Shown here: positions 1 through 8,111 of the stretch, one piece after another
How the letters are laid out: each line of letters starts with the position of its first letter
How positions within the stretch are numbered: position 1 is the stretch's first letter
Origin: Candidatus Acidiferrales bacterium
Lineage (GTDB): Bacteria > Acidobacteriota > Terriglobia > Acidiferrales > UBA7541
DNA: 57,797 nt
Assembly: GCA_030037525.1 (NCBI GenBank)
Contig: JASHRC010000269.1
Span: forward strand, 1 to 57,797
Reading direction: 5' to 3'
Made by a program: the position numbers and the translations under genes
Notes under the pieces: model-generated
The model's database searches: none
What the model was told of the DNA's origin: nothing
The model's input: only the letters and a program-made list of their open reading frames with translations

Positions 1-107
1 CGCCCTTGAGGCGTTGTCGCAACCCGATTTTGAGGGGGCTGTGCACCAAAACGTGAACCAACCCGCAGCGAGCGAATTAGGTCGTGACGGTAACTTATTG
101 AATTGAT

Positions 108-183
108 TGGTGGACGTGAGGGGATTCGAACCCCTGACCCCCTGCTTGCAAAGCAGGCGCTCTCCCAGCTGAGCTACACGCCC
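108..183 (-). tRNA. tRNA-Ala (anticodon UGC)
   Basis: On the minus strand the sequence folds as a full cloverleaf. The 7-bp acceptor stem starts GGGCGTG and contains the G3:U70 pair that identifies alanine tRNAs. The anticodon stem CCTGC/GCAGG encloses loop TTTGCAA with anticodon TGC. The T arm is GGGGTTCGAATCCCC. Discriminator A73 is followed by a genomically encoded CCA (108-110). A tyrosine integrase remnant lies immediately upstream, so this gene is a likely attachment site. Confidence 0.97.
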
Positions 184-890
184 CTCGTTTCCTTCATCCT
201 GTTGAGCAGTATACCAGTTGCCCGAACTTTTCGATTGCCCCGGCGACGGCGTTTTTCTTGGAACATTTGGAACAACTTCCTCAGGCAACACAAATCCATA
301 GCCCACGCGCCCGGCTTCGGCGAGCCTAGTTGGGAGGTCTTCTTTAAGCGCCGAATACAGTTCACCCATCTCTTTCGGCTTGTGGGCGAGCCAGAACTTC
401 CGCAGGTCTTCTTGGCACCTCTGGGCTGGTGCGCGTAGCCAAGAGTTGCGGAACCGCTTGAAGCTGTGCCATCCCATTCCTGCCTCGTACAGCCCCAGCT
501 TGGCGAGTCTCTGGTCGAGCCAATCTTCAGCGAGGTTAGCATACAGATAAGGAGTGCCGTTCTTCGTCTGCAAGATGAGCCCGGAGCTTCCGGTCACGAA
601 CTTCCGCAAATAGTCGGCGACATTGGGATGCAGGTCGATCTGCCGATACGATGCGTCGGTCTTTAGCTTCTTCTTGATGCGGGGGCGGTCCTTCATTACC
701 TGCTGCTCGACCACGATGGTGCGACCGCCGTTGACAAAGTGCCTCGCTTCGAGAGCCAACGCCTCGCTGATTCGCAAAGGTGAATCCGAGCTCAACATCG
801 TTCGGCACCGCGGCGATGAGCCGGTTCATCCGCTGCATGACCTCGCCGGGCAAACGCCAATGCTGGCCGCGCGCACAACTTCGGGGTTGG
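184..890 (-). pseudogene. Tyrosine recombinase/integrase, N-terminally truncated and frameshifted
   Basis: The catalytic half of a phage-type integrase can be read on the minus strand. From about 775 downward it contains LRISEALALE (box I Arg region), GWHSFKRFRNSWLR (box II His/Arg region) and FWLAHKPKEMGELYS, where the last Tyr is the likely nucleophile. The preceding helix (MQRMNRLIAAVPNDVELGF, about 800-850) is in a different frame, so there is an indel near 775-790. The N-terminal arm-binding and core-binding regions are missing, because the neighbouring oxygenase gene ends at 891. The frame stays open through the tRNA-Ala gene to the window edge. The gene is probably dead, a scar of an element integrated at tRNA-Ala. 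The family call is strong; the exact limits are approximate. Confidence 0.8.
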
Positions 891-1577
891 TCAGCCTTTA
901 TTGCCCAAGGAGCGCGGCGCCCATTCAATGGCCTGGTGGAGAAGCGGGACGGATTTCGCGAAGGCGCTGACGCGGTGGCGGAAGTTTTCCTTGTGTGCGT
1001 ACCATTGCGAGTCGACGTAGCAGAGTTGAACGCTCGTGCGCTTGCCTTTTTGGGGAAGGAAGCCGTGCCAGGAATGATCGCAGACGCGAAACATCAGCAT
1101 CTTGCCGAATTCCGGCGCGAATTCGAAGGCGTAGTCCTCACGATTATTGCTGCGCAGGACGCGCAAGCGGCCACGTTCATAGGGCCAGGACTCGCTGAAA
1201 CCGAGAAGGACGGTGATGATCTTGTGGGGAGAGTCCGGGTGCGCATAGCCTTCGTTGTAATGGCCGGTGGTGTTGCCCATCATGACGATGCACGGTGGGC
1301 GATGGCTGAGGTCGATATCGAATTTCTGCTCGACGAGGCGGCGGAAGCGAGGGCTGAGGAGATCTTGCATGCAGGCGGCAAAGTTAGGTCCGTAGCGCAG
1401 AGCCGCGAGCGCGTAGCTGCCGCGATGGGGAATCACAGGCGCATCCGCCAGCACGTCATTTTTCAAACGGGCGTCGATGGCTTGATCCACGAAGGCGAAG
1501 TCGTAAGGATCGTGATGCAGCTCAGCGGCACGAATGGCTTCCTCGTTCAGCATGGCAAGCGGAGCATCTTCGCGCAT
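891..1577 (-). CDS. Fe(II)/2-oxoglutarate-dependent oxygenase-like protein
   Basis: This 228-residue protein carries the double-stranded beta-helix dioxygenase signature. An HPD triad (H113, D115) follows GHYNEGYA, a distal His lies in CDHSWHGF (H168 or H171), and R180 in GKRTSVQL would bind 2-oxoglutarate. I chose the ATG at 1577 because AAGGAGAGAG lies just upstream; a longer open frame to 1661 has no such site. It lies 58 bp downstream of a second, divergent-sequence oxygenase on the same strand, so the two are probably co-transcribed. The substrate is unknown. Related small-molecule and peptidyl hydroxylases share this fold, so no specific reaction is assigned. Confidence 0.8.
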   Translation of the reverse strand: MREDAPLAMLNEEAIRAAELHHDPYDFAFVDQAIDARLKNDVLADAPVIPHRGSYALAALRYGPNFAACMQDLLSPRFRRLVEQKFDIDLSHRPPCIVMMGNTTGHYNEGYAHPDSPHKIITVLLGFSESWPYERGRLRVLRSNNREDYAFEFAPEFGKMLMFRVCDHSWHGFLPQKGKRTSVQLCYVDSQWYAHKENFRHRVSAFAKSVPLLHQAIEWAPRSLGNKG

Positions 1578-1635
1578 GATCTCTCTCCTTCTTTTTTCCA
1601 GCGTTGCCCGGCGCGGCCAAGCCGGACGGCACACA

Positions 1636-2373
1636 TCAGCCGGCACCAACGCGATAGCCATCGGGGTCTTTGCCGCGAACGCGCCGCCACCACACCTGAA
1701 ACGTAGGCACGTTGACGGTGACGATAAAGAGCTTTCGCATTGTGTTCGGGGGACATTGCAGGGGCCGCACGCCGTGCCAGGAATGCTCGGTACGCTCGAA
1801 AATCAGGCTTTCGTTTCCCCGGGGAACCAAGGAGGCGGCCACATCGAAGTCGTCGAAGTTCGGCGCTGAATGAGCCTTGAAGCGCCCCTTGTCGTCCAGA
1901 ATGAGAATCTGTCCGCCCCACTTCGTGTCCCAGTCGGCTTCGGTATTGAAATAGAAGATGTGCGTGCCGAGCTTGCGCTGCGCATCACAGTGGGGCGAGA
2001 CAGAGCAGCCTTGCCAGGCGTAATACCATTCCAGAGTAAGAATGAACTTCGGGCCGGCCTGCGGGCCAAAGATCCGGTGCAGAAACGTCTGGTAGGCGTC
2101 ACCGTGAATCTCCGCGATGAATTCCTGCCAAGGCTGAGGCAGCTTGAGGTCCGGGAGATAGTGCAGGATGTAGCGGTCATGGCTGGCTTGACCGTAAGCA
2201 CGCTTTTCGCCCACGTGCTTCTGGAATGCGGAGACCTCCGGAAGGGTCTCGCGGAGACGTTCAAAGCCTTGCGGCGCCAATGATCCGGGGAGGCTCAGCC
2301 AGGGGTAGGGTCGCTGGTTCTGGAAGATGTCGTAGGAAATTTTCTCGAGGCATTGCTGGTTCAAGTAGTTCAC
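1636..2373 (-). CDS. Fe(II)/2-oxoglutarate-dependent oxygenase-like protein
   Basis: This 245-residue protein has the motif SPHCDAQ (H128, D130) followed by GTHIFYFN, then EHSWHGVRPL (H197/H200) and R213 in TMRKLFIVTVN. That is a complete 2-His-1-carboxylate iron site with a 2-oxoglutarate Arg. The start is GTG with GAGGTGA about 6 nt upstream. It sits between the RidA-like gene (112 bp upstream) and the other oxygenase (58 bp downstream), all on the minus strand, suggesting one transcript. The two oxygenases share motif layout but little sequence outside it, so they are not a recent duplication. The substrate is unknown. Confidence 0.82.
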   Translation of the reverse strand: MNYLNQQCLEKISYDIFQNQRPYPWLSLPGSLAPQGFERLRETLPEVSAFQKHVGEKRAYGQASHDRYILHYLPDLKLPQPWQEFIAEIHGDAYQTFLHRIFGPQAGPKFILTLEWYYAWQGCSVSPHCDAQRKLGTHIFYFNTEADWDTKWGGQILILDDKGRFKAHSAPNFDDFDVAASLVPRGNESLIFERTEHSWHGVRPLQCPPNTMRKLFIVTVNVPTFQVWWRRVRGKDPDGYRVGAG

Positions 2374-2484
2374 GATTCACCTCGGCGCAGCTTCATGCCG
2401 CGAGAGCGTACGCGCGCTTCGCCCGCCGCTATAGCGAAAAGCGCCGGAGTTTTGCCGGCGGCAGTCGGCGGGGTCACAAAACGG

Positions 2485-3003
2485 CTACTTCGAACTGTTT
2501 GTCTTGGCGCGCTCGTGGCGGTCGGAGTCGAAAATGGCTATGGCCTCCATCTCGATTAATAGATCAGGCCGACACAGGATGGCCTGGATGCCGGTGGACG
2601 CCGGAAGAGGGTCCAATCCTTGCTCCTTGAAAAATTGCGTCCGAATCTCGTTGAAGGCGGCATAGTCGCGCTCGATGTCGCGCAAGTAACAGGTCGTGCG
2701 GACAACGTCCCTCCAGGTGGTGCCTTCGGCTTGGAGCAGTCCGGTGATGTTGTGGTAGGTGCGCCAGGTTTGAGCGCGGAAGTCGCCGACATGCACGGTG
2801 GCGCCGGTTTCGTCGATGCTGGCGGTACCCGAGATGAGAAGGATGGCGATGCCCTTTATGTCAAGCCGGAGGCCGCGGGAGAACGACGAGGGGCGCGGGT
2901 AATCGTACGCCTCGTTCAGAACCCTTAGATTGTGAATGGCTTTCTTGCGCATCCCGGCCTTCGGGGCCTGAATGACTTCAGCCAATTGTTCCAGTTTATT
3001 CAA
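2485..3003 (-). CDS. RidA/YjgF-family protein
   Basis: The 172-residue product has the YjgF/RidA fold. ISGTASIDETG, then TYHNITGLLQAEG and the C-terminal CRPDLLIEMEAIAIF match the trimer-forming family, in which the C-terminal Arg and Glu bind enamine/imine or ketoacid ligands. RidA proper is a 2-iminobutanoate deaminase of about 130 residues. This longer form, with a 40-residue N-terminal extension, resembles the family members found in biosynthetic or degradative clusters. The start is TTG with AAGGGG about 9 nt upstream; an internal ATG (residue 18) is possible. It probably heads a unit with the two downstream oxygenases. The exact substrate is not assignable. Confidence 0.85.
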   Translation of the reverse strand: MNKLEQLAEVIQAPKAGMRKKAIHNLRVLNEAYDYPRPSSFSRGLRLDIKGIAILLISGTASIDETGATVHVGDFRAQTWRTYHNITGLLQAEGTTWRDVVRTTCYLRDIERDYAAFNEIRTQFFKEQGLDPLPASTGIQAILCRPDLLIEMEAIAIFDSDRHERAKTNSSK

Positions 3004-3080
3004 GAATTTAACCCCTTTTATTCCACTTTAAGGGCCTAAGGATCCTCCGGCTCAGCGTCCGATCATTTGACCTGGCACGC

Positions 3081-3133
3081 TCGGGAGGGGAGGAAAAAGA
3101 ACGCCCCCTGCGGTCACCCGCAGGCCCTCCCGA
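3081..3133 (-). repeat. Nested inverted repeat, possible terminator or leader structure
   Basis: Outer arms TCGGGAGGG (3081-3089) and CCCTCCCGA (3125-3133) pair perfectly over 9 bp. Inside, CCTGCGG (3107-3113) and CCGCAGG (3118-3124) form a 7-bp stem with a 4-nt loop. On the minus strand the inner hairpin is followed by a T-rich run (GGGCGTTCTTTTTCC). It lies 390 bp after the radical SAM gene and 78 bp before the RidA-like gene. It could therefore terminate the first or act in the leader of the second. Confidence 0.5.
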
Positions 3134-3523
3134 ACATACGGTAGTATTTGGTGTCCTGAGTTTTGTGAGCCCGGTTGCCAGCCGCCGGACCAGGAGTATT
3201 GTACACGGGTTCCCAGAGCTTGCAAGAGAATCAGCGGGAAGCTCCCTCGTGGTGCGCGTGGCCGTGCCCGAATTTCCGTCTGCCTCACGAATCGCCGGGT
3301 CGAGGGCTCTAGAGGGGCATGACCTCCAACGCTCAATAATCGGTGAGGCCTTGAAGGGGAGGGCGGTGCGGACGGCGTTCGAGACGGCAAGGAGATCAAT
3401 GGCCTCCTGCGCGACAGCGCCGCCGATGGGCGGAAGGTAGCCGGACGGCAGGTAGGAAACCGATTACAGACAGTCTCGAAAGGCGAGCTGACTTGCAGTC
3501 TTCCTTTGTGAAGCGCCGCAAAC
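3134..3523. other. Intergenic region, no supported gene
   Basis: About 390 bp between the radical SAM gene and the nested inverted repeat. Open frames exist on both strands but none resembles a known family or has a credible start. Part of the minus strand (3350-3450) reads plausibly as protein and may be an old gene remnant. I see no RNA gene. Confidence 0.4.
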
Positions 3524-5173
3524 CTAGAACGTGGCGAGCCAATTGCGCCGCTCCAGAATCGTCGGCGGTTCATAAGTGTGCCCCGCCGCCAGCCGCTGCT
3601 CCTCGCGCCGACTGGTCCACAGCATTACAGGACCCAGCAGGCTTGCGGCCAGACGCGCGACGACTGGAAATTCTTCTTCGATTTGTACTCGAAGCGAATG
3701 GATCTGCTCGCTGACATGGCGATTTACTCTCTTGAGCTCGTGCTCCATGACCCAGAGTGCGGCATTGTATGCGCTGCTGACTTTCCTGATTTGACGCGCG
3801 AAGCGCTCGCGCACGCGCTGGTCCGGGTAGTCCTTGTAGCGTTGCCAGCCCTTGAAGATTGTGTCGCACATGCGAAAGAGGCTTGGTCCGTTGACCTCGA
3901 AATCCCGCCGGAACGCCCAGTCAAGGAACGTTTTCGAGTCGTCCCGCGAGATGGTCGCATGGCGGAAGTTGAACTTGAATTGGCCATGGACGTCCGCCGG
4001 GTCTATGTCTTCGAGGATGCGGCCTTCCGCCGCCAACTGCCCGTGCAGCTGTGTACCGGGCGCAGGAGTGTAGAGCATAAACTGATGAAAATCTGTGTGA
4101 TGGTCGACGGCGTCTTCGATCTCGTCGGGCAGGTTCTGCGGGGTGTGGTGTTCCAATCCGATAATGGTCGAGCCCTGGACGCGAATGCCGTTTTCGCGCA
4201 GGTCCCGCGTGAGCTGCTTCGTGTCCGCGCCCTGGAGCTTGCTGTAGGTGGAACGGAGCGACTCCAGCCCCAACCAAACCCACGACACACCGAGTTCCAC
4301 CAGTTCCTGCATCGAGTATTTCCGGATAGCGTTGGCCGAGGAGAAAACGGAGAGTTCCCAGCTCTTGCCTGCGCGCTTCATTCGTTCGAGTAGGCGTAAG
4401 GCCCGTTGACGATAGAGCAGGAAATTCTCGTCCATCACAAAGAACGAATGCACCCTCAGTTCTGCCTCGATCTTGCACATCACCTCAAACAGTTCATCTC
4501 CACTCTGGTAGAAGTTTACGAACTTTCCTTTCCCGCCAAAGAACGCTGAAGTCGTGCAGAAGTTGCAGCCGATCGGGCAGCCCACTGAAGGAATGACCGT
4601 GGCAGCGGTGCCTCCTTTTCGCTCCGGCACGCGGATTCCCATGACACGCGTCTGCAACCCTGACACGATGGGAGGATGGCGGATGGGAGCCGATGGGTCC
4701 TCTCCTAGATACCTTCGCATCCAGGAAATGCCTTCGCCCCGCACGATGTGGTCGGCATCGATCATCTCGTCTAGATTCGGTATCGAGGTCACGTGCCCGC
4801 CGACGACGATCACCGACTTCGGTGAAAGCTGCCTGATCATGCGGCACATCTCCCGGACCTTGCCGACATTGACGATGATCGAGGAAATACCGACGATGTC
4901 ATACTGGTTTCGCATGAGCTCCCGCTCAAGATCTTGCCGCCTCGGAAAGTCCAGCACGGTGCAGGGCGCGGAAATATTCTCCTGGATCATCATGATTCCC
5001 CAGGAGCGATGGAACATGCGAATGGAAAAACTGCCCTGCGCGCGGGTCACCTGATTGTGATACAGCTCCATCGGATTGATGGATCGACTTCCGAATGAAT
5101 CGTCCTGCGCGTAGGGTCCGAAGACAGAGGTCAAAAGTACTCGTGCGCGGCTTCCTTTAGAATGTGTGTCCAT
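3524..5173 (-). CDS. B12-binding-type radical SAM protein
   Basis: The 549-residue protein has an N-terminal Rossmann-like region (about 60-150, with DIVGISSIIVNVGKV and SVIVVGGHVTS) typical of cobalamin-binding domains in radical SAM enzymes. A radical SAM barrel follows, with the [4Fe-4S] ligands C199, C203 and C206 in GCPIGCNFC (CxxxCxxC). Downstream pieces (WVWLGLES, GSTIIGLEHHTP, HQFMLYTPAPGTQ) are standard barrel strands. The last 150 residues are helical and unassigned. No DxHxxG motif is visible, as in many base-off family members. Such enzymes do methylations or rearrangements; the substrate is unknown. Its gene neighbours are a truncated cyclic-nucleotide sensor upstream and RidA plus two oxygenases downstream. 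Confidence 0.88.
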   Translation of the reverse strand: MDTHSKGSRARVLLTSVFGPYAQDDSFGSRSINPMELYHNQVTRAQGSFSIRMFHRSWGIMMIQENISAPCTVLDFPRRQDLERELMRNQYDIVGISSIIVNVGKVREMCRMIRQLSPKSVIVVGGHVTSIPNLDEMIDADHIVRGEGISWMRRYLGEDPSAPIRHPPIVSGLQTRVMGIRVPERKGGTAATVIPSVGCPIGCNFCTTSAFFGGKGKFVNFYQSGDELFEVMCKIEAELRVHSFFVMDENFLLYRQRALRLLERMKRAGKSWELSVFSSANAIRKYSMQELVELGVSWVWLGLESLRSTYSKLQGADTKQLTRDLRENGIRVQGSTIIGLEHHTPQNLPDEIEDAVDHHTDFHQFMLYTPAPGTQLHGQLAAEGRILEDIDPADVHGQFKFNFRHATISRDDSKTFLDWAFRRDFEVNGPSLFRMCDTIFKGWQRYKDYPDQRVRERFARQIRKVSSAYNAALWVMEHELKRVNRHVSEQIHSLRVQIEEEFPVVARLAASLLGPVMLWTSRREEQRLAAGHTYEPPTILERRNWLATF

Positions 5174-5248
5174 AGAATGATTCCCGAGAGCGACGATACC
5201 ATTGCGAGCGGCCAGACGGGACGTCTCGGGAACGACCTTACAGAACTA

Positions 5249-5710
5249 TTACATTCGAGCAGCAGGGCCGTGCAGGGAGCCTCGCGGGGCGATCGCAGGG
5301 CGGGTCCGTCGGTGCTCCCCGACGGCAATCACTTTGAGCGCCCCATCCGGATGCTCGCGGCAGAAATTCTGGAAGTCCTTCCGCGAGATGAAGAGGACCT
5401 TCGCATCCTCTAACGCCGATGCCGCTGCCGGATAGTTACCTCCATCGAAAACCGGAAGTTCCGCAAACGAGCTACCCGGACCCTCCACGGCTAGCACTTG
5501 CTCGCGGCCTTCTGGCGACAGCTTGAAAATGCGAATCTTGCCGGACGCCACTAGAAAGAGACCCTTACAGGGGTCACCTTCGCCAAACAGGAACTCGCCC
5601 CGCTGAAAGTGTCTCGTACTGACTCGCGGAGCCAACGCGCGCAGCTCTGTCTCTGTGAGGCTTGCGAAGAGAGGTGTTTTCCGCAGAACAATTTCAACGT
5701 CTTCAGTCAT
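5249..5710 (-). CDS. Cyclic-nucleotide-binding domain protein, Crp/Fnr-like without DNA-binding domain
   Basis: The 153 residues cover a cNMP-binding beta-roll: FQRGEFLFGEGDPCKGLFLVASGKIRIFKLSPEGRE, then FAELPVFDGGNYPAAASA, then the start of the dimer helix. Crp/Fnr regulators are normally 210-240 residues with a C-terminal winged helix. Here the frame ends just after the beta-roll with an odd tail (GEHRRTRPAIAPRGSLHG), so a frameshift near 5320 has probably removed the helix-turn-helix. It may be a dead regulator or a stand-alone sensor domain. It ends 75 bp before the radical SAM start on the same strand. Confidence 0.75.
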   Translation of the reverse strand: MTEDVEIVLRKTPLFASLTETELRALAPRVSTRHFQRGEFLFGEGDPCKGLFLVASGKIRIFKLSPEGREQVLAVEGPGSSFAELPVFDGGNYPAAASALEDAKVLFISRKDFQNFCREHPDGALKVIAVGEHRRTRPAIAPRGSLHGPAARM

Positions 5711-5927
5711 CCTAGTGACCGATCACGGCTGTTCCTGCCACAACGGACAATCCCTAATCGAACGACGAGAACTTCATGAGTGCGCGGCAAGATACGCTTG
5801 CACCACGGCCGTAGGGGACAAGATTGATTCGACGCAGCAGAATTAAGGGCCAAAATAATCAGCATTCGCGTATGTGCGGAAATGACCTAATTCGCTGCAC
5901 CCATCGAGATCGAAGGGAGATATTCCG

Positions 5928-6238
5928 GTGAAAGCCGAATTTCCTAAGTGGACGAAGCAGTTTCAAAAGAGCTATCCGAATCTGGCGGGCTTTTCAAAAG
6001 CTGGGTGGAGAATGGCACAGGCCCAATGGACGCACGCGCGCGGCGGCTGGTCAAAGATCGGGATTGCTGCTGGGCATGGCTCCCAAGGCGCGGTGCGCTC
6101 CGCAGTGCGAAACGCTTTGGCCGAGGGCGTCTTACGGGACGAAATTCGCCACGCCGTTTTGCTGTCGATTACCACGATCGGTTCCCGAATGGTCAAGCGG
6201 CACTCAGCTGGACGGAAGATGTGACACACAGGAATTGA
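5928..6238 (+). pseudogene. Carboxymuconolactone decarboxylase-like (AhpD fold) gene, multiply frameshifted
   Basis: The family match switches between two frames. Frame 1 gives FPKWTKQFQKSYPNL. Frame 2 gives GPMDARARRLVKD. Frame 1 again gives GSQGAVRSAVRNALAEGV and IRHAVLLSITTIG. Frame 2 gives FPNGQAALSWTEDV at the end. Joined, these read as a CMD-family protein of about 100 residues without the AhpD CxxC pair. At least three indels are needed, so the gene is broken. It begins with GTG at 5928 after GAAGGGAG and runs convergently to the Rrf2 gene. Confidence 0.7.
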
Positions 6239-6260
6239 GGGAGTCCCAGGGCAGGCGGCG

Positions 6261-6713
6261 TCATTTGCTCCGAGCCCGCCTAGGGCGATTCAAGAGTTCC
6301 TTCTTCCTGGTCACTGCGGCAGCCATGTCGGCCAGGGTTGTGACCTCGAGATAGGTAGTCAGCTGCCTGCGAATGCTCTTCCATGTGTCGTGCAGCGGGC
6401 AGGGCGAATCATCCGAGCAGCCTTCCAAGCCCACGGCGCATTCAAGGAACTGATCCAAACCGTCCACCGCCGCGACCACATCGCGCAAAGTGATCAGTTG
6501 GGGCTTTCGGGCCAGCCGGAAACCTCCGCCGGGTCCGCTGCGCGACTCGACCAGTCCCTTGCGAACCAGCTCCTGCAATACCTTGCCGAGAACCGGCGCC
6601 GGAAGGTCTTCCGCCTTGGCGATCTTCCTTCCTTGTACCGCGCGATCGCCGGGGAACCGCGCCAAGAAGGCGAGGGCCCGAATCGCGTATTCGCATGGCT
6701 TCGAATAGATCAT
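6261..6713 (-). CDS. Rrf2-family transcriptional regulator (probable Fe-S)
   Basis: The 150-residue protein starts MIYSKPCEYAIRALAFLA, the typical Rrf2 winged-helix opening, with the wing at SRSGPGGGFRLAR. Cysteines C92, C99 and C105 (CX6CX5C) match the [Fe-S] ligand loop seen in IscR/NsrR/RsrR-type members, which sense iron-sulphur status, NO or redox. Its targets cannot be read from the sequence. The upstream stretch on the minus strand contains CTTAGGAATAAG, a short imperfect dyad that could be its own operator. The convergent neighbour is the broken CMD-like gene. Confidence 0.88.
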   Translation of the reverse strand: MIYSKPCEYAIRALAFLARFPGDRAVQGRKIAKAEDLPAPVLGKVLQELVRKGLVESRSGPGGGFRLARKPQLITLRDVVAAVDGLDQFLECAVGLEGCSDDSPCPLHDTWKSIRRQLTTYLEVTTLADMAAAVTRKKELLNRPRRARSK

Positions 6714-6954
6714 GATGGAATGCGGATTCTATTTTCCTTATTCCTAAGATCTTGTCCCTACCGAAAACTCTGTACTGATCTAGCCAGTTGAATTTGCGCG
6801 AGCTTGCCGCTAACTCGCCTGCGACATGTTCGCGATTATCTTCTCGCTGTTCCATTCGATTCGGCAAGGGTTCCCGGCCCGAGCTGCCCTCCACGCAGAG
6901 ATCCTGGCCGGTCTCTCGCCAAAACGTCATCTGCACCGAAAGCGCGGTGACTCC

Positions 6955-7302
6955 TCATTGTGAACGTGGAACGCTCAAAAGCAAATTAGGTTCGGAAGGG
7001 TCGCGGTGACGGGACAGTTGGGCAGCAGCCTGTGATCGAAGCTGACACGTATATAAGGACCGCCCAATCGGTCCCCGGACTCGGGAAATCGGCTTCCCAT
7101 ACATACGAACGCCGGCACGGTGCCAGGGGACAACAGTCTCAGGGGTGACCACGATGAGTGACTGCTTCCATTGCCGCCACAGCTGACTGAGCACAACCCA
7201 CAAGAACTTGTCCAACAGATTAAGAGCTGGCCGAGGATGGTGCCGTTTCAGCACCGCCAACTGCTGGCGGAGTACGAAGTTCTCAAGGATCAGATCCCGG
7301 CG
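6955..7302 (-). pseudogene. Transposase/integrase N-terminal fragment (integrase-core IS type)
   Basis: The minus strand reads LRQQLAVLKRHHPRPALN, then DKFLWVVLSQLWRQWKQSL and VVTPETVVPWHRAG. This matches the N-terminal part of integrase-core transposases common in Acidobacteria, in which the order is LENLALRQQL, LKR, then VVTPETVVRWHRAGF. The catalytic DDE core is absent: the match dissolves after GPIGR and the frame ends at 6955. An upstream in-frame stop at 7303 removes the N-terminus. No flanking inverted repeats could be recognised. Confidence 0.7.
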
Positions 7303-7570
7303 TTATGGAACAGGCGAACGGAGGTGACCTACAGAACGTCTGGCTCGGGAATAATGCACAAGGGACGCAATAGTGGGATTGGAGCGATTCGTCCGCCGCG
7401 AACCGCTGCGCCACATCCAGGTGTGTCTTCGGAGTTCTCGCCCTTGAAAGCGAGCCGGTCGATCCCGTGCTTTTCGCGCCGTCGTCGATTGGCCTACGTA
7501 TTGCTTATCGATGCTGCGGCAGAAGCCTAACAGATCATCCGAGGGTGAGACACGTCGGCATTACCACCGC

Positions 7571-7864
7571 TCACGCGTCCCCGTTGTAGTAGTCGTAGAG
7601 TAGGGGCGCAGTTTCGGCATCGAAATCGAATCGAATGGTGAAGAAGGACGAAAAGCTAATGTCTCGCGCGCGGCAGAGGTGCACGATCACGCGATCCGGC
7701 TGCACCTCGGTTTGATTGACGTCCCAACCCCTCTTTCGATCCAACGCGACAGTGGGAGCGCCGGGTTCATGTTCCGCATTGTGTCCGTCTTGGCAGCAGT
7801 AAACTTTGGAAAAACCACGTGGGGCTGTTGTCAGTCGGCGGTCCGAGGAAAAGTCCCGAGAAGA
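7571..7864 (-). pseudogene. Start-less protein-like frame, family unknown
   Basis: A stop-to-stop minus-strand frame reads GFSKVYCCQDGHNAEHE, then ALDRKRGWDVNQTEV, then FFTIRFDFDAETAPLLYDYY before its stop. The composition looks like real protein but there is no credible start codon. The next upstream frame (7831-8034) may be another piece of the same decayed gene. The family was not recognised and this is a low-confidence call. Confidence 0.3.
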
Positions 7865-8111
7865 TCAAACCTGCGGAAGTTCTGGTCGGTAGATCGTCCA
7901 AAGATGTCTTTTGGAAAAGCTAATGTGTGACCGGCATCACAGAATCGGCATGGGCTGCATCGTAGCTTGATCCTGCGAACTACAGCTCCCAGTGGGGTGA
8001 CTGCCCGAAAACGCACCTGATAGGTAGGAGCCATCCAATTGCTCGGTTCGGATGATCTGGCGTTGAAAGAAGGGCTACTTCAGCCGCGAGGTCAGAAACA
8101 AAACGTAAGAG

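Noticed and set aside
103-438. Open frame beginning MIGGREGIRTPDPLLAKQA
   Set aside because: This is the well-known false translation of the antisense of tRNA-Ala, not a protein gene.
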